64,000 bases of DNA from Bretschneidera sinensis (Eukaryota > Streptophyta > Magnoliopsida > Brassicales > Akaniaceae), in the NCBI GenBank assembly GCA_023935145.1, contig CM043705.1, forward strand, positions 55,415,084 through 55,479,083, read 5' to 3'. The translations under genes were made by a program, and so were the position numbers. This document shows, one piece after another, positions 24,401 to 36,140 of this stretch. The notes below the pieces were generated by a model. That model ran no database searches and had not been told where the DNA came from. It worked only from the letters and a program-made list of their open reading frames with translations. How positions within the stretch are numbered: position 1 is the stretch's first letter; each line of letters begins with the position of its first letter.

Positions 24401-25374
24401 CTCAGTGACAAGATAACTTAAAATTTCAGAGGTTCTTGTTAACGAAAATAGCATCACTAGTTGGTTAACATTAAACAAACAACAATTTGCACAACATGAG
24501 CACCTTGTTTTCGTTTAGAAGTCGAGATAATGATGAAAGCAGAATCTTTGCATGCTTGGAAAGGGACTGCAAACCATCCTCAGACCCAGTTAATCCACGA
24601 ACAATATCAACGGCTGCCTTCTTCACCTATATTGTTCACATTCATACACATTACTCACCGAAAAGTACATAGTAAAAGTCTTAGAACGAAAGAGATAGAA
24701 AGCAATAACTAATATCAAATTATCACATGAACTATTTTTTTAATCCCCGAAAAATTCAGAGGCCCAGAGAGAAAGACTAAAGATTCAATTCATTTCTAAT
24801 CAATACTATCCAATTTATAAACTTTTCACATTCAATCACTGATCAAGAACGCATAAAATATTTCAAACAAAATAATTGAATTCTTCTGTTTTGAAACAAT
24901 CGATAAATCATGTATTTGCATGAAAAATAAACGCCTAAAGTAACAACAATCCTTCTTAGTGAACCTTTCAATCTTCAATATACATAGGGAATGAATTAAA
25001 CTAGAAAAAAAAAAACTATTGCAAATTGACTCGACGATACTCACGATAATCTATTAAAGATACTTAAAAAAAAGAATTTAAGCGATAAATTAGATGGTTT
25101 TCTTTTTCTTTTTCTTTTTCCTCTTTCTCTCTCTAAATTCCCAGTAACCAAACTATGAGCTGCGCTGGATAGCTGAGAAATGAAAGGGGAGCAAAAACCC
25201 CGCGAATCTAGTAACGGCGAGTTTAACTCTGATTGGTTATGAGTTTTCGCAAAAATCAATCCATTTTCCTCCAAAATCTCGGAAACCAAACAGAGTGTTA
25301 AAAGAGAGAGAGGAACTTACAGGTGAAGTGGGAGAAGATAGGAAGTCTAGTAGTTCTTCCAGTTCAGTCGCCAT
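15436..25374 (-). CDS. HGH1: HGH1 homolog, ARM-repeat chaperone adaptor for elongation factor 2 (9 exons)
   Basis: Exons in order on the minus strand: 25374-25321, 24626-24504, 24192-23995, 23759-23681, 23250-23105, 22218-22105, 21681-21550, 15679-15566 and 15474-15436. All have GT/AG borders and join in one frame of 332 aa. The start reads MATELEELLDFLSS. Conserved words include VRGLTGSEDGLQSL, LLVMLLVNLTQLDDG, DPFEHVGSILVNISKK, GTIRNCCFEA and EAGRRAFWSFNGP. Yeast and animal Hgh1 are cytosolic armadillo-repeat proteins that help eEF2 fold with the TRiC/CCT chaperonin, and the plant protein probably does the same. Intron 7 (about 5.9 kb) is enlarged by an antisense Ty1/copia insertion. The last exon gives LVSWQWDRGAIT-stop. 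The next frame gives a more family-like HGSGTEEPS tail, so a one-base frameshift near the C-terminus is possible. Confidence 0.93.
15995..16184 (+). repeat. 5' LTR of the Ty1/copia element
   Basis: TGTTAGAGTTATTATT to CAACTCAACT, 190 bp, with a CT-rich stretch near 16130-16150. It is nearly identical to 21091-21283. Confidence 0.95.
16185..16196 (+). other. Primer binding site (initiator Met tRNA) of the copia element
   Basis: TGGTATCAGAGC follows the 5' LTR with no gap, as is typical of plant copia elements. Confidence 0.94.
16837..21083 (+). pseudogene. Ty1/copia gag-pol polyprotein, broken
   Basis: The frame starts at ATG 16837 (MAKEKSSTKTEE). Gag has a UBN2-like domain (17000-17450) and one zinc knuckle, C-NYC-GDTNH-TEPYC. 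Protease has IIDSGATKN. In integrase the HHCC region reads LKCEAYQLGQH, so the second Cys position holds Tyr. The core has HTDIWGP, FRSDNA and AERKHRH acidic positions. RT has FDIKNAFLHGDL and the catalytic IVYVDDIIV. RNase H has FSDANWAGS and SSAEAEYRAM and ends near 21083. Stops are TGA at 16990, TAA at 18613 and TAG at 19863, with a frame change near 19240. The segment 19869-21083 (RT to RNase H) is still fully open. Confidence 0.95.
21081..21090 (+). other. Polypurine tract of the copia element
   Basis: TGAAAGGGAG, overlapping the pol stop codon, abuts the 3' LTR start. Confidence 0.8.
21091..21283 (+). repeat. 3' LTR of the Ty1/copia element
   Basis: 193 bp starting TGTTAGAGTTATTATT and ending CAACTCAACT, then the TATAG duplication. 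Only a handful of substitutions and small indels separate it from the 5' LTR, so the insertion is fairly recent despite the stops in the coding part. Confidence 0.95.
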
Positions 25375-25560
25375 GGCAGTTCGTAGATGCAGGCGATGCA
25401 GCACACTGGTCTTTTTGTGGTAAGTTTTGGTACTCCTCGGCCCAATCTCTATGGCTCTCTTCCCCAAAAAACGCACCGTTTTGCAGAGTGCAAGAATGCA
25501 ACTAAAAATACTGGAAAATCGTGAGCCCGGACCTTTTTGTTTTTTCTTCCTACTTTTTTT
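25375..25560 (-). promoter_or_regulatory. HGH1 5' flank with a TGGGCC site-II-like motif
   Basis: The 186 bases upstream of the HGH1 start are less AT-rich than the distal DNA. On the minus strand they contain ATTGGGCCGAGG near 25435-25446. TGGGCC/T site II elements, bound by TCP factors, are frequent upstream of plant translation-related genes, which suits an eEF2 chaperone. No clear TATA box is seen. The transcription start is not determinable by eye. Confidence 0.35.
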
Positions 25561-26205
25561 TTCTCTCTTTTAGATCCCTGAGCACGGGTACCGTGAACAT
25601 GGTTAGGGTGAGCTTAGATCGTGATGGATGAGATTGGTCTAAAAGTTAAATCCAAGCCAATGAATAAAAATCTCAACTATCTATTCATGAATTCATTTAA
25701 CTTAAATTTTTTATTAAAAATAATTCAATTATGATGTATTACATAAAAAATATTTTATTACAATAATTCATTATTTATTTAATCCAAAATCAAATTCATA
25801 CATAAATTCATTAAATCTTACGACACCAATATAGACACAGCCTTGGAATCTCTATGGTCAAGTTCTTACATAATACCAAGCGTGTACATCATGCTAAAAA
25901 ATAAATTGAATAAACATATGATAAGCAAATCAATGCTATAAGCTATTAAAAAGCATGCAAAAATTTCAAAAGAAATACTTTCATAAGAACAGTTGATTTT
26001 CTTCAGCTAAAAAGTATTTAAAAAAATATACTCTAACATATTTAAATCTTAAATTGACATTTTTTTTTTATAGAAACTAGTATTTTTTTGTTGGAGGTTT
26101 TCTAGGTTGAAGAAAAAAATAAATGAGGTTTTCTATATATATGTAAGTATATATATACACTCACAAATATATATTGTAATTTAACCTAACTTACCAAAAT
26201 ATAAA
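25561..26205. other. AT-rich intergenic DNA
   Basis: No gene, RNA gene or element ends were recognised. Confidence 0.5.
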
Positions 26206-27212
26206 TGTAATCCATCAATTTTTAAAGCAAATATATTTTAAATATATATAAAATATAATTAGATAATGATCAGGTTATCAGTTTGGGTTGAGTTAAAATT
26301 TTTTAAACCAAACCTAACCGAACGAGTTCAATAATTTCTCAACCCAAACCAAACTCAACTTCTGAAAATCTCAACCCAACTCAATTCATTGCACCAGTTT
26401 GGGTCGAGTCCGTGAATCCACCGATTTATTTGTTCACCCCTACCCCTACCTTACATTTAGATTTTCAGTAAAAGCGTAAAACTAAGACAATATAACTAGC
26501 TTTGAACCCGTGCAAATGCACAATAAAATTTTGTTATAAATATAATCCATCAATTTCTAAAGCAAATATATTTTAAATATATATAAAATATAATTAGATA
26601 ATGATCAGGTTACCGGTTTTGTTTGGGTTAAAATTTTTTAAACCAAACCCATTCCAACAGGTTCAATAATTTCTCAACCCAAACCCAACCCAACTTTTGA
26701 AAATCTCAACCCATCCCAATCCATTGCACCAGTTTGGGTCGAGTCCGTGAATACACTGATTTATTTGTTCACCCCTACCCCTACCTTACATTTAGGTTTT
26801 CAGTAAAAGCATAAAACTAAGACAATTTAACTAGCTTTGAAACCGTGCAAATGCACAAGAAATTTTCATTATAAATATAATCCATCAATTTTTAAAGCAA
26901 ATTATTTTAAATACATATAAAATATAATTAAGTAATGACCAAGTTATTTATTTGGATCGAATTGAGAATTTTTAAACCAAACCAAACCCAACAGGTTCAA
27001 TAATTTCTCATCCGAAACCCAACCCAACTTCTTAAAATCTCAACCCAACCCAATCCATTGCATCAGTTTAGGTCGAATCTGTGAATCCATCGATTTATTT
27101 GCTCACCCCTACCCCTACCTCTACCTTACATTTAGATTTTGGTAAAAGTGTAAAACTAAGACACTTCAATGAAATTAAGTTTAACTAGTTTTGAACCTGT
27201 GCAAATGCACAA
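26206..27212. repeat. Three tandem copies of a 335-bp unit
   Basis: The anchor TCCATCAATTT recurs at 26211, 26546 and 26881, exactly 335 bases apart. Each unit continues through AAACCAAACC-rich sequence, TTCAATAATTTCTCA, CACCCCTACCCCTACC, TTACATTTAG and CGTGCAAATGCACAA in the same order. The units differ by scattered substitutions and small indels. There is no coding frame. The G-poor, CAACCC-rich inner part and the near-palindromic GTGCAAATGCAC close to each unit end suggest an amplified transposon-derived unit, which is inference. Confidence 0.93.
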
Positions 27213-29544
27213 GAAAAATTTGTTAATGAAAACAAAATGTGAGAAAAAAATATTAATTAAAAAATAATTTATTTTATCATGATAAACATCTGAATTAAAT
27301 AAAAAATTTATTTTTAAAAGAGGAAGGAAGATATTTATACATTTCTAATTTAAAGCCTTATTTTTTTTTTGTCTAAATATCTATATAATAATGCTTGCTG
27401 TAAAAATAGTACCAATTTCCTCCCTTTATGTAATATTATATTGATAATAACATAATAGAAAATAATTTGGATGATAAATTTTGTGTTGTTTTAGACAAGC
27501 ATATAGCTACATTCTTTTTTAGAATCTTTTATCATGACATTGTCGTTCTTGTGCTGCGCACCAATCGATGTGATTAATGGTTTATTTGTCATCGAAGATG
27601 CTAACTGTTTTTCCTAAAATAACAATAATTAGTTTAGTTTTTATTAAAATAATGCTTATTTGTTTTTTTTTCCTAATATTTAAAATAAAATTTAGTTAAT
27701 TTTAAGGTATATAAATGTAAGTTTGCCAATTTGGAACTTATTTTTCTAGATAATATTATAAATTAATTTGATTAAGTTTAATATTTAAAATTAAAATAAA
27801 CAAAAATTTCATTATAATTTTAAGAGATAGTTACAAAAATTGAAGCAAATGGTAAGACTTCTAAAAGTTATTACTAAAATTGAGGTTATTATGAATATAT
27901 ATTTATAAAGTAAATATTTGTAAAGACAACAATATTCATGATATATTTAATTTTGATTAAAATAATATTTTTTTTTGTTAATGAAACATCCATTAAATAA
28001 ATATACTAATCTCATATTTTGTCAATATATATATATATATTAAATTTTTTTCTCACTATTATATTTAAATTTTGTGTATTTCAATATTTAAACTTAACTT
28101 ATTTCATTTTAAAAATCTTGCATTTTTAGTGCCTTATCTATATTTATTACCTTTTTCTCCTTATTGTATTCAAAGCATTTTTTTTATCTAATGGCTTTTT
28201 AATTGCTCATTATATCCAATTTTTTTAATATAGCATTTTTTTTATCTATTAACCTTTTTCGTTTCCTCGGTATATTTAAATTTTGTATCTACTCATTATA
28301 CTAAAATTTTGTATATTTCAATTTAATCTTAATATTCCTATATTTTTATCTATTAGTTTTTTTATTCAAAATTTGAATCTCAATATAAAAATCATCATAC
28401 TTCATTTTAAAAATCTCTTATTTTTATTAGTATCTATTAACTCATGATATCCCATACAAACAGAGAAAGGGAGATGAAAATAGCCTTTAAAAAAAAAGTT
28501 TGTCTTTCCTATCCCCTTACCCTTGAAATAAAAAGAAAGAGAAACAAAAAATCAATTCACTTCGAAGAATTTCAAAGTGCAGACTAAATAGTAAAAGTAA
28601 TTTCAGCAATTGAAAAAAAGCTCCAAAACTAAAAGCTAACAATATCTTCACTTACACTGATCCACAAAACAGAGGGAAGAGGAGGGAGAAAAAAGAATTT
28701 ACCTCATTGTTCCAGTGGTTAGAGTGGTCAGAGAAGTCACGGTGGTTGAAGGGAGAAACAACCGTTGATTTATGTTTGAGAGAGAGACGCTTGGATAATT
28801 GTTTCTATTAGATTGGATCAATTTTTGTTTCACTTATCTTTAATTCGTGTAGCCTCGATCTTTTTTTACATATGGTAACGTTGATTAATTATGAGATATA
28901 AATAATCAGTTATAAATAATCAATATAGTAGACTTTTATCTATCTGTAATATGAGAGATGAAAGTAAATTTCATATAGATAATTATCATCTTAACAAACT
29001 TTAGATAATATTAATAAATTATTGATAGATTGGTAATAAAGTGGAATCCCAAATAAATCATCTAAAAAAACTCTACTGAATTTTAATCTTATTGGTTCAC
29101 TTGGGTTGTTAAAAAAGTCAACAACTGAGGGTTTCTATTATTTCCCAAAAAAAGAGTTTCTAAAACCAATCAAATGAGTTTATAAATTGTGATAATATCA
29201 AAGGTATATCCAACTCTCAAATTCTCATTTATCATGCTAGAAACAGTAGACAGTATTAACCTTCTTAACGCTATCAAGCGCACCACCAATGACCCATGAG
29301 TTGATTCCATTATTGTTTAAAAAAATATTGATGCGATAGACTCATTAATGAAAATCAGTCTTGTGCTCGTGTATTTGATTATTGTGCCAAATGTGATTCA
29401 ATCATAAAAATGCATCGAAGTGATTTTTAAATTATTGTTATTTTTATTGTTTAACTTTCCCATAATTCAATAAGATAAAATAAATTTTTATACTTATTTT
29501 TGTATTAAATATAAAATTGAATGAAATCAAATTATTGATTTTTA
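27213..29544. other. AT-rich intergenic DNA
   Basis: More than 2.3 kb of strongly AT-rich sequence. A weak family of repeated phrases (AAATTTTGTATATTTCAAT, CTATTA-CTTTTT) runs through 28060-28400. No coding sequence or structural RNA was recognised. Confidence 0.5.
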
Positions 29545-29750
29545 AGATCGAGTTCGATTTTTCAGATTAACAATTTTTTTATCGATAATAAGAATTATTA
29601 TGTGAGTGAATATTAATCAAGAATTATTATGGTTATTATTAATTGAGACCGAGTTCGATTTTTCAGATCAACAACTCTTTTGTAGATAATAAGAATTATT
29701 ATGTGAGTGAATATTAATCAAGAATTATTATTATTATTATTATTATTAAT
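29545..29750. repeat. 101-bp tandem duplication ending in a (TTA)n tract
   Basis: AGTTCGATTTTTCAGAT occurs at 29551 and 29652, and TGTGAGTGAATATTAATCA at 29601 and 29702, giving a constant spacing of 101. The second copy runs into a short TTA/ATT trinucleotide tract. Confidence 0.9.
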
Positions 29751-29911
29751 TGAGGGATTAAATAATTTTGTTAGTTAAAAATAAAACATACAAATATTTA
29801 AATTTGAAAATAAATATATTTTATTTGAAAAAAAAAGTAATTTGATAATTAATTGGTATATCCATGTCAACATCCACGTCATTGATTATGTGACGCACTG
29901 AAATTGTTCTA

Positions 29912-29913
<2 letters not shown>

Positions 29914-29967
<54 letters not shown>
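29914..29967. repeat. (TA)n(GA)n compound microsatellite
   Basis: About 20 TA dinucleotides followed by about 7 GA dinucleotides. Confidence 0.97.
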
Positions 29968-31961
29968 TGTATATGGATTGGGAGGGAAAGCAACATTTCC
30001 TTCAAAATATTCAAAGAAATAATATTTTGATACGAAAAAATAGAAAATAATCTCTAAAATCTATAATATAAAATATAAAAATAACATTAATGTTTTTCTA
30101 ATGTAAATAAATTCTAATATGATAATGATTTTTTATATTCTAATATGGTAATGATTTTTTATTTTATAATATGGTAATGAATTTATGAATTGAATAAAAA
30201 TCTAATCAAATATTTAAATAGATAGTGAATATTATAGATTTAACCTTTATTTCTTGAATTAATGGTGAAATGATCATTTATACATAGTCCTTGATTGTTT
30301 GTAAAACACTTGTTTATCTAAATTAAAATTAAAACAATATTGTATAAATAAATAAAAACCATCAATTTAGTAAATTTAACGACATAATAGTGTATTGTTT
30401 GAAAAAGATTTGTTTATATAAAGTAACGTAAATTTAAATTCTAATTCTATAAAGTGAAGAACAAATACTTAATTTAATAAATAATTATTAGGTAACGTGG
30501 CAATGGTATTTATATCTAAAAGGTAAACATATAACTCGTTATTTTCATGAGGAGAAGAAAGCATATATTTAATCTAATAATTAATTATGCATGTTTTTTC
30601 TTAGAGAAATTATACTTGCATTTAACATGAACAAATATTAATGTGATTAATTGTTTTATTAACAATGATAAAACCATATTGTTTCATACGGTAGCGGAAG
30701 AGTGCTTCTCGCCGCCGAGGCTTTGGCCAGCCCAAAAGAATAGGTTGGGGTTTAAAGTAAGTTAGGATTCGAGTCTTGTACTTGAAACAGAGTGGACACG
30801 CTTTGCAAACACTTGAATTGCTGGCATTGCTACATATATTGTGCAGATAATATTACATGATCCAGCGTGATATTTCTTTGGTCTGTTTGATTAGTATTGC
30901 TTATAAATAATATTAGATTTATAATCAATCGATATGATAGGTGTCCATGGTATTTCTGGCTACGATGATAAATGACTTACTTAACTCAACGATTAAATTA
31001 TTACTTTCATATAGCATGAGTCATTAGTTCAAATCCAAAAGTAAGTAGAACTTATTAAGTACCATTGACCACAGTGTTATTAAGTTTTTCTACCCATTTT
31101 TTTTTCTTTTATTTATTTTATATTTTTTTATCCTATTTTTGTTTTATAATTTTTTTTGTTATATCAAAATCCGATTACGCTTGATTGTATTTGATTATAT
31201 TCAAGTGGCAGAATCAAAATGAGGTCTATATACAGAAGTTCTTTTGATTATTTGGGTGCACCGACTAGTTACGAAATCGCATTGACATCCTCAACTCATG
31301 TCTGAGCTCGTCTGAGAGCTAGATTTGCCTCAATTGTTTGTCTCTTTTCTTCAGCTTTCCTCAAGCTAGCTTCCACTATTTCAAGAGTTTGATAAGCTTT
31401 TTGTAGATCAATTGGAATTCAAAAACCGATTCATGATACTGGTTCGGTTCAAAGCATTGGCACTAGGACATATAGTGAAAATGGTTTGTTTGGCCATTTG
31501 GGCACATAGAGTGTTGTTGGCACAAGAGTTAATTTATGCATCAATCGAGATTAAAGTGTACTCAATTAGAATAATACTATATTGAAATTGAAAGCACTAT
31601 TAATACAATGGGTATATAGGGTTCAAAACTCAATATACCAGATAAAGACTCCTCGAACTAGTTGTAATTTAGGCCAAGCAAGGTTATAAATTCTGCATCA
31701 AATAACGTTTTTGTTTAGCTATTTAAATAGAATGTTTCGACTTCAGTGAGTCGTTTCGGATTTGACGATATTTTCAAATACAACTTATCAAATTACATAT
31801 ATTTCAAAAAATATATAATTTATAAATACAAATAATAAGAAAACAATTGTCATTCAAATATACAAATTAATCTTACCCAAATTTTTGCTTTAAAATCAAT
31901 TATAATTTTTTTTGGTATAAATCCAAATAAAGACTTTGCTTTACTACCAAATTACATACCA

Positions 31962-32001
<40 letters not shown>

Positions 32002-32455
32002 CAAATATATATCATAATAAAACAAATCATCATTCAAACAACAAATGAAAAAAATAACATATCACCTACATCATCCAAAATCCAAATACTAACATAAACA
32101 ACACCAATTTGATAATTTATCACTCACATTATTCAAGATAGATGTGTTGCTTTTATTTATGGAACTATTCAATCTAATTTAATCAATCCCCAATAGAAAA
32201 AAATAGTGAAAATTCCTAAATTTCCACTTTAAAAGTTTAAAAAATATTTTAAAAAATAACATTGTAATATTTTGACCGAAAAAGACTGTAACGATTGAAA
32301 CAGACAAAAACAAAAAGTGAAACAAAATATAAAAATGTCTCGTTTATGTTTAGTATTGAAATCAAAATGTTTGAAAAAAAACGAAATGGAATTTATAACA
32401 TTGGATTGTTACATCAAAGGTGATATAATCAAGGAGGACTTGAACAGGTTCGTTT
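29968..32455. other. AT-rich intergenic DNA with a (TA)n tract
   Basis: No gene recognised. A TA microsatellite lies at 31965-31997. A slightly GC-richer patch at 30690-30830 has no extended frame. Confidence 0.5.
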
Positions 32456-33588
32456 ATGATTAGGGGATTTGGAGATGACTGTGTGCAATTGAGAGATAAT
32501 AGAGAAGGGAATTGTGATTCTTTGGAGAAAGTAATGAGAAGAGATCAAAGTGGAGGAATTTCAAAGCTATATCGTAGTGTTATGGGGCCTGGCTGTTTTA
32601 TCAAAGAAAGTATTGGAGAAGCAATTTACCCAAGTTGTATGATGAAAATGGGGTGCAGTGATTTATCCTATGACAAAAAGACACGTCATGGATGCACAGA
32701 TACTGTGTAGAATTTTTTTTTATTTTTTACCAAACCATTGTCTTTGAAAATCTTATTTTTCAATTCATGATACTTTTAAATATATTTTTAATATGATATA
32801 TATATTTTTTATAATTTTTTATTTAAATATTATATATAATTTTAAAAATATAAAAATATATTTTTTAAAATTTTTAAAATTTATTTATATATAAAAAATA
32901 TACATTTTAAATAATATAATAATAAAAATTATTTATTTAATTAATTAAATAATAAAAATGATAAAAGTTATGCGACGGAGAGTAATATTTTTTTTTTGGC
33001 ACATATGCAAGCATCATTTACCTGTTACCCAAATGGCCAAACCAAGTCATTTAGCTAAATAGTAAACCTAAAAATAAAAATCCGAAAGGCTAAGACGAGC
33101 ATGCAAGCCATCTTGGCTATTTTTTCTCCACCTCTGATCTTTCCACCCTCCAAGACCCACGCCTCCTTCCTCCTGCTCTCCTCTCTTCTCAATTCTTTCA
33201 TCTGTGCCTCTCAGTCGCTCACAGACTCACGCCTCTCATGGTAGAGGATTAAATATGTACCCAGTTATGGGATTAGTGTTTGGCTCTGGATCTAATTGAT
33301 AGTCCATCACTTCAATAATCCCTCTAGATACTCCTGCCATTTTCTGCAAACCAAACATGTGCCAATTTTATACCCTGGGAATTTTACACGAGTCAAACCA
33401 AACAAAACCCACCCAAAAAAAATAGAAAAGAAAAAGAACCATCCTCCACTTGATCAATACCGGAGTCTTCACACTAAACTGTCTCCATCAGTTTTCTACC
33501 GAACCCTTAAAATAAACAATAAATTATATATAAAATTGAGAACAAAAATGGAACCAAGAGACAGAGGAAGTAACAAATAAAATTGACT
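32456..33588. other. Intergenic DNA, short open frame and CT-rich leader-like patch
   Basis: An 84-codon open frame at 32456-32710 (starting MIRGFGDDCV) is GC-richer than its surroundings, but I recognise no family and see no splice or promoter context. It could be a gene scrap. From 33110 to 33240 a CT-rich, moderately GC-rich patch resembles a plant 5' leader and may be the old leader of the HSFB2 fragment that follows. Confidence 0.35.
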
Positions 33589-34078
33589 CTTATAAAATGA
33601 AAACAAGAACTGGTAACAAATACAACAAATACCATGAGAGAAGCAGAGAACGAGAAATTGAGGAAAGAGAATTTGCAGCTCAACAAAGAGTTGGCTCAAA
33701 TGAAGAGCCTTTGCAACAATATCTTCAGTTTGATGTCGAATTAGCCGAGCTCTCCATTGGATAGCGGTTTTTGGGCGACTAACGCCGGATCGAAAAGCGG
33801 TTTTGAGGTGTTGAAACGCTGGAATTGTTGCCGGTCAAGCGAATTTCCGGGGACGGCGAAACAACGGAGGAGGAGGTGAGCCCGAGGCTGTTTGGCATGC
33901 CGATAGGGGTGAAACGCGCGAGGGAAGAGGATACGCAGTTGCAGCTGCATCAGCCCAGTGACGAGATCAAAGCAGAGCCGTTTGATTGCCACAGCGGTGG
34001 TGGTGAAAACCGTGATAATAAGGATAGTGGCAAATCCACCGAGCTAATCAGAGGAGTGCTACTGATGATAGGTTAGGT
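33589..34078 (+). pseudogene. HSFB2: HSFB2-type heat-stress transcription factor fragment, broken
   Basis: Class B heat-stress factors bind heat-shock elements and usually repress transcription. Two pieces of such a protein are visible. The first, from about 33601 to a TAG at 33742, is the oligomerisation coiled coil, with words KLRKENLQLNKELAQMK and CNNIFSLMS. The second, in another frame from about 33810, reads ELLPVKRISGDGE and then SPRLFGMPIGVKRAREE. That is the C-terminal region with the LFGV-type repressor motif (here LFGM) next to the basic nuclear-localisation stretch. The N-terminal DNA-binding domain is missing and the two pieces are out of frame, so this is a partial pseudogene from exon 2. 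It ends close to the left edge of the retrotransposon nest. Confidence 0.75.
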
Positions 34079-34118
34079 TAATCGATCTGTGTAGCACTAG
34101 ATCACAGTCTGGGTGAGA

Positions 34119-34176
34119 TATCCGCACAAGGACAGTGTAGGCTTATTTCGACACCGAATATTTTGTCCTGCGATCA
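34119..34176 (-). repeat. Detached outer tail of the element C 3' LTR
   Basis: The stretch GACACCGAATATTTTGTC followed by CTGCGATCA matches GATACCAAATTTTTTGCC and CTTGTGATGG in the right LTR (47769-47796) with mostly C/T differences. It is the part of the left LTR that lies beyond the solo LTR insertion. The exact outer end near 34119 is uncertain. Confidence 0.6.
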
Positions 34177-36140
34177 CAAAACGGTGTCGTCACATTTTGA
34201 AAATATAATTATGATATTTATATATAATAATAAAAATAATACGAATAAATTTTTTTACATCAATCTTCAACCCTCAACACGGGAGATACATTAATATGAT
34301 ATTTGATCTAAACATTTTACACAATAATATATATGAATATTTATAAATAAATTGTTATTTTATTTTTTCATTAGTCTGAGGATGTTGACACGTACGTGAC
34401 TTACTAGATAATGATTTCATCTGAACCCAACTCACCAAACTATTTGTCACGCCTGCTATATGAAATCATTGCATAATGAAGAGTGAGCTTCACAAGCTCA
34501 GTGAATTAAATTTACTAAAAGTATTCAGTTATATAAATGGTCTTTCAATATTTATTCATTTATATCTCTCACAACTTGATACTAACATTCTACTATCACT
34601 ACACATGTCAAAAGATTCATTCTCTATCAATCTCTTCTTCTTATTTATTGGTTCACCTTAAGATCATCAATTATCTCAAAATTACCTCGTAATGAGGTTC
34701 ACATCATAAAATCTACCATTTATATGGTTCTTATCACCATAATTGTCTCTCTGTGAGACTCATCCATCTATAAATAAATTCACAATAACACACCACACAT
34801 CAACATTTCAATAATGCACGCAATAATTAAAACAGATGCAATGCATGAATTATTATTATGGGAACGTCTTCCCACATGTTGACATGTTTTTATTATCTTA
34901 GACCGGTCCCTCCCGGTTTTTTTCTTTATATCTTATCCCGGCCGTCACAGATTTATTTTCAGCATATACCGACTGTCACGATGTCCCTTTTATTTCCAAC
35001 CTATATCGGCTGTCACGGTTTTTCAAGTAGACTGACCCCTTCCCGGTTCTTTTATTTTATTTAACGCATATGCATATGAACAGTAATATGAAATATGCAT
35101 CTCAACAGTAATATAAAAACAACATGAGCTCATAATATTTAAATTTAGCTATCATACCTTTCCTCAAATTATTATAAAAATTTTCACTAAATTCCTCTCA
35201 TCATAAATCACATCAAATCATCCATCTTGGCTTGTTAAGATCCACTAATTTTCATCTCCTCATAATTCGTATTAAAACATCAACCACAGCTCATCAAGAA
35301 TTTCACTTATCGCTTTTATTATTAAATCAACATATTATTCCAAAATTTTATTTCTCCCCCAATAATTTTCGACATTACCAAAATTCATATCATATCTATC
35401 AATCAAATTTTGATCTATCACCAAAGCATATACTAATAATTTATTTTAATATTATTACTAAATATTTTATTATTATTTAGATTACTTAAAGTAAATCTAA
35501 CTCACTACGTAGCACTTAAAGCTACCCATGGATCATCTCATTGTCTTTTCCGTTCTTCTCAGAAATTTTCCCTTGTTGCAGATTGTCAACACCTTATGTT
35601 TTTTTGACAGCTTCTCGTAATTCTCTATGAAATTCCACAGTAAACTTCTTCAAAATTTTGCTCTTTTAACCTTTCTTTGGGTCCCCAAGTATTTAAAGAA
35701 AACGGGTGATTTGAAGGTAACTAAATGAAATTTGGTAAGTGTCAATTATGTGTACATATAAGTGTATATAAAAATTTACCGCACAAATCTCGGCAGCTTT
35801 TGCTTGTTTAAAAAAAATGGCAACTCAGCAGCCTAAAGTCTCCCTCAATCTCCACATTTTGCAACGTGTAATACATGCACAATTTTTTTACGAAGTTGGG
35901 AGCAGGTGACGTTTTTGGAACTTTTAAAAAAAAAAAAAGATTTTCTTTCTTTTTGTTCTGGATGTCTGGTTTTTTTTTTCTTTTTCCTTTTCTTTTTCTT
36001 TGTAACTACGCCCCCACACGTCCATTTTTTTTAAAAGAATTATTTTATTCAATACCAATCCTTCACGTAAATATATTATTTTAATTTTATGTCATATTTA
36101 TTAAATTATTTGCTCTTACTTTACGATTATGGGTATTACA
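34177..36140 (-). repeat. Truncated solo LTR of the Ty3 chromovirus family, inserted in element C LTR
   Basis: In reverse complement this matches the LTR of copy A along its length, including the GAGGATGTTGACACGTACGTG segment, the GTGAGCTTCACAAGCTCAGTGAATT hairpin-like region (written here in two parts: GTGAGCTTCAC and AAGCTCAGTG), the CCGACTGTCACG repeats and the terminal GGGTATTACA. The opposite terminus lacks about 40 bases (it starts at ACGGTGTCGTCAC). There is no internal sequence, so it is a solo LTR left by LTR-LTR recombination, or a truncated copy. Confidence 0.85.

Noticed and set aside
32456..32710. 84-codon plus-strand open frame (MIRGFGDDCV)
   Set aside because: It might be a gene scrap, but there is no family match or structure to support a call. 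Kept only as a remark in the intergenic entry.
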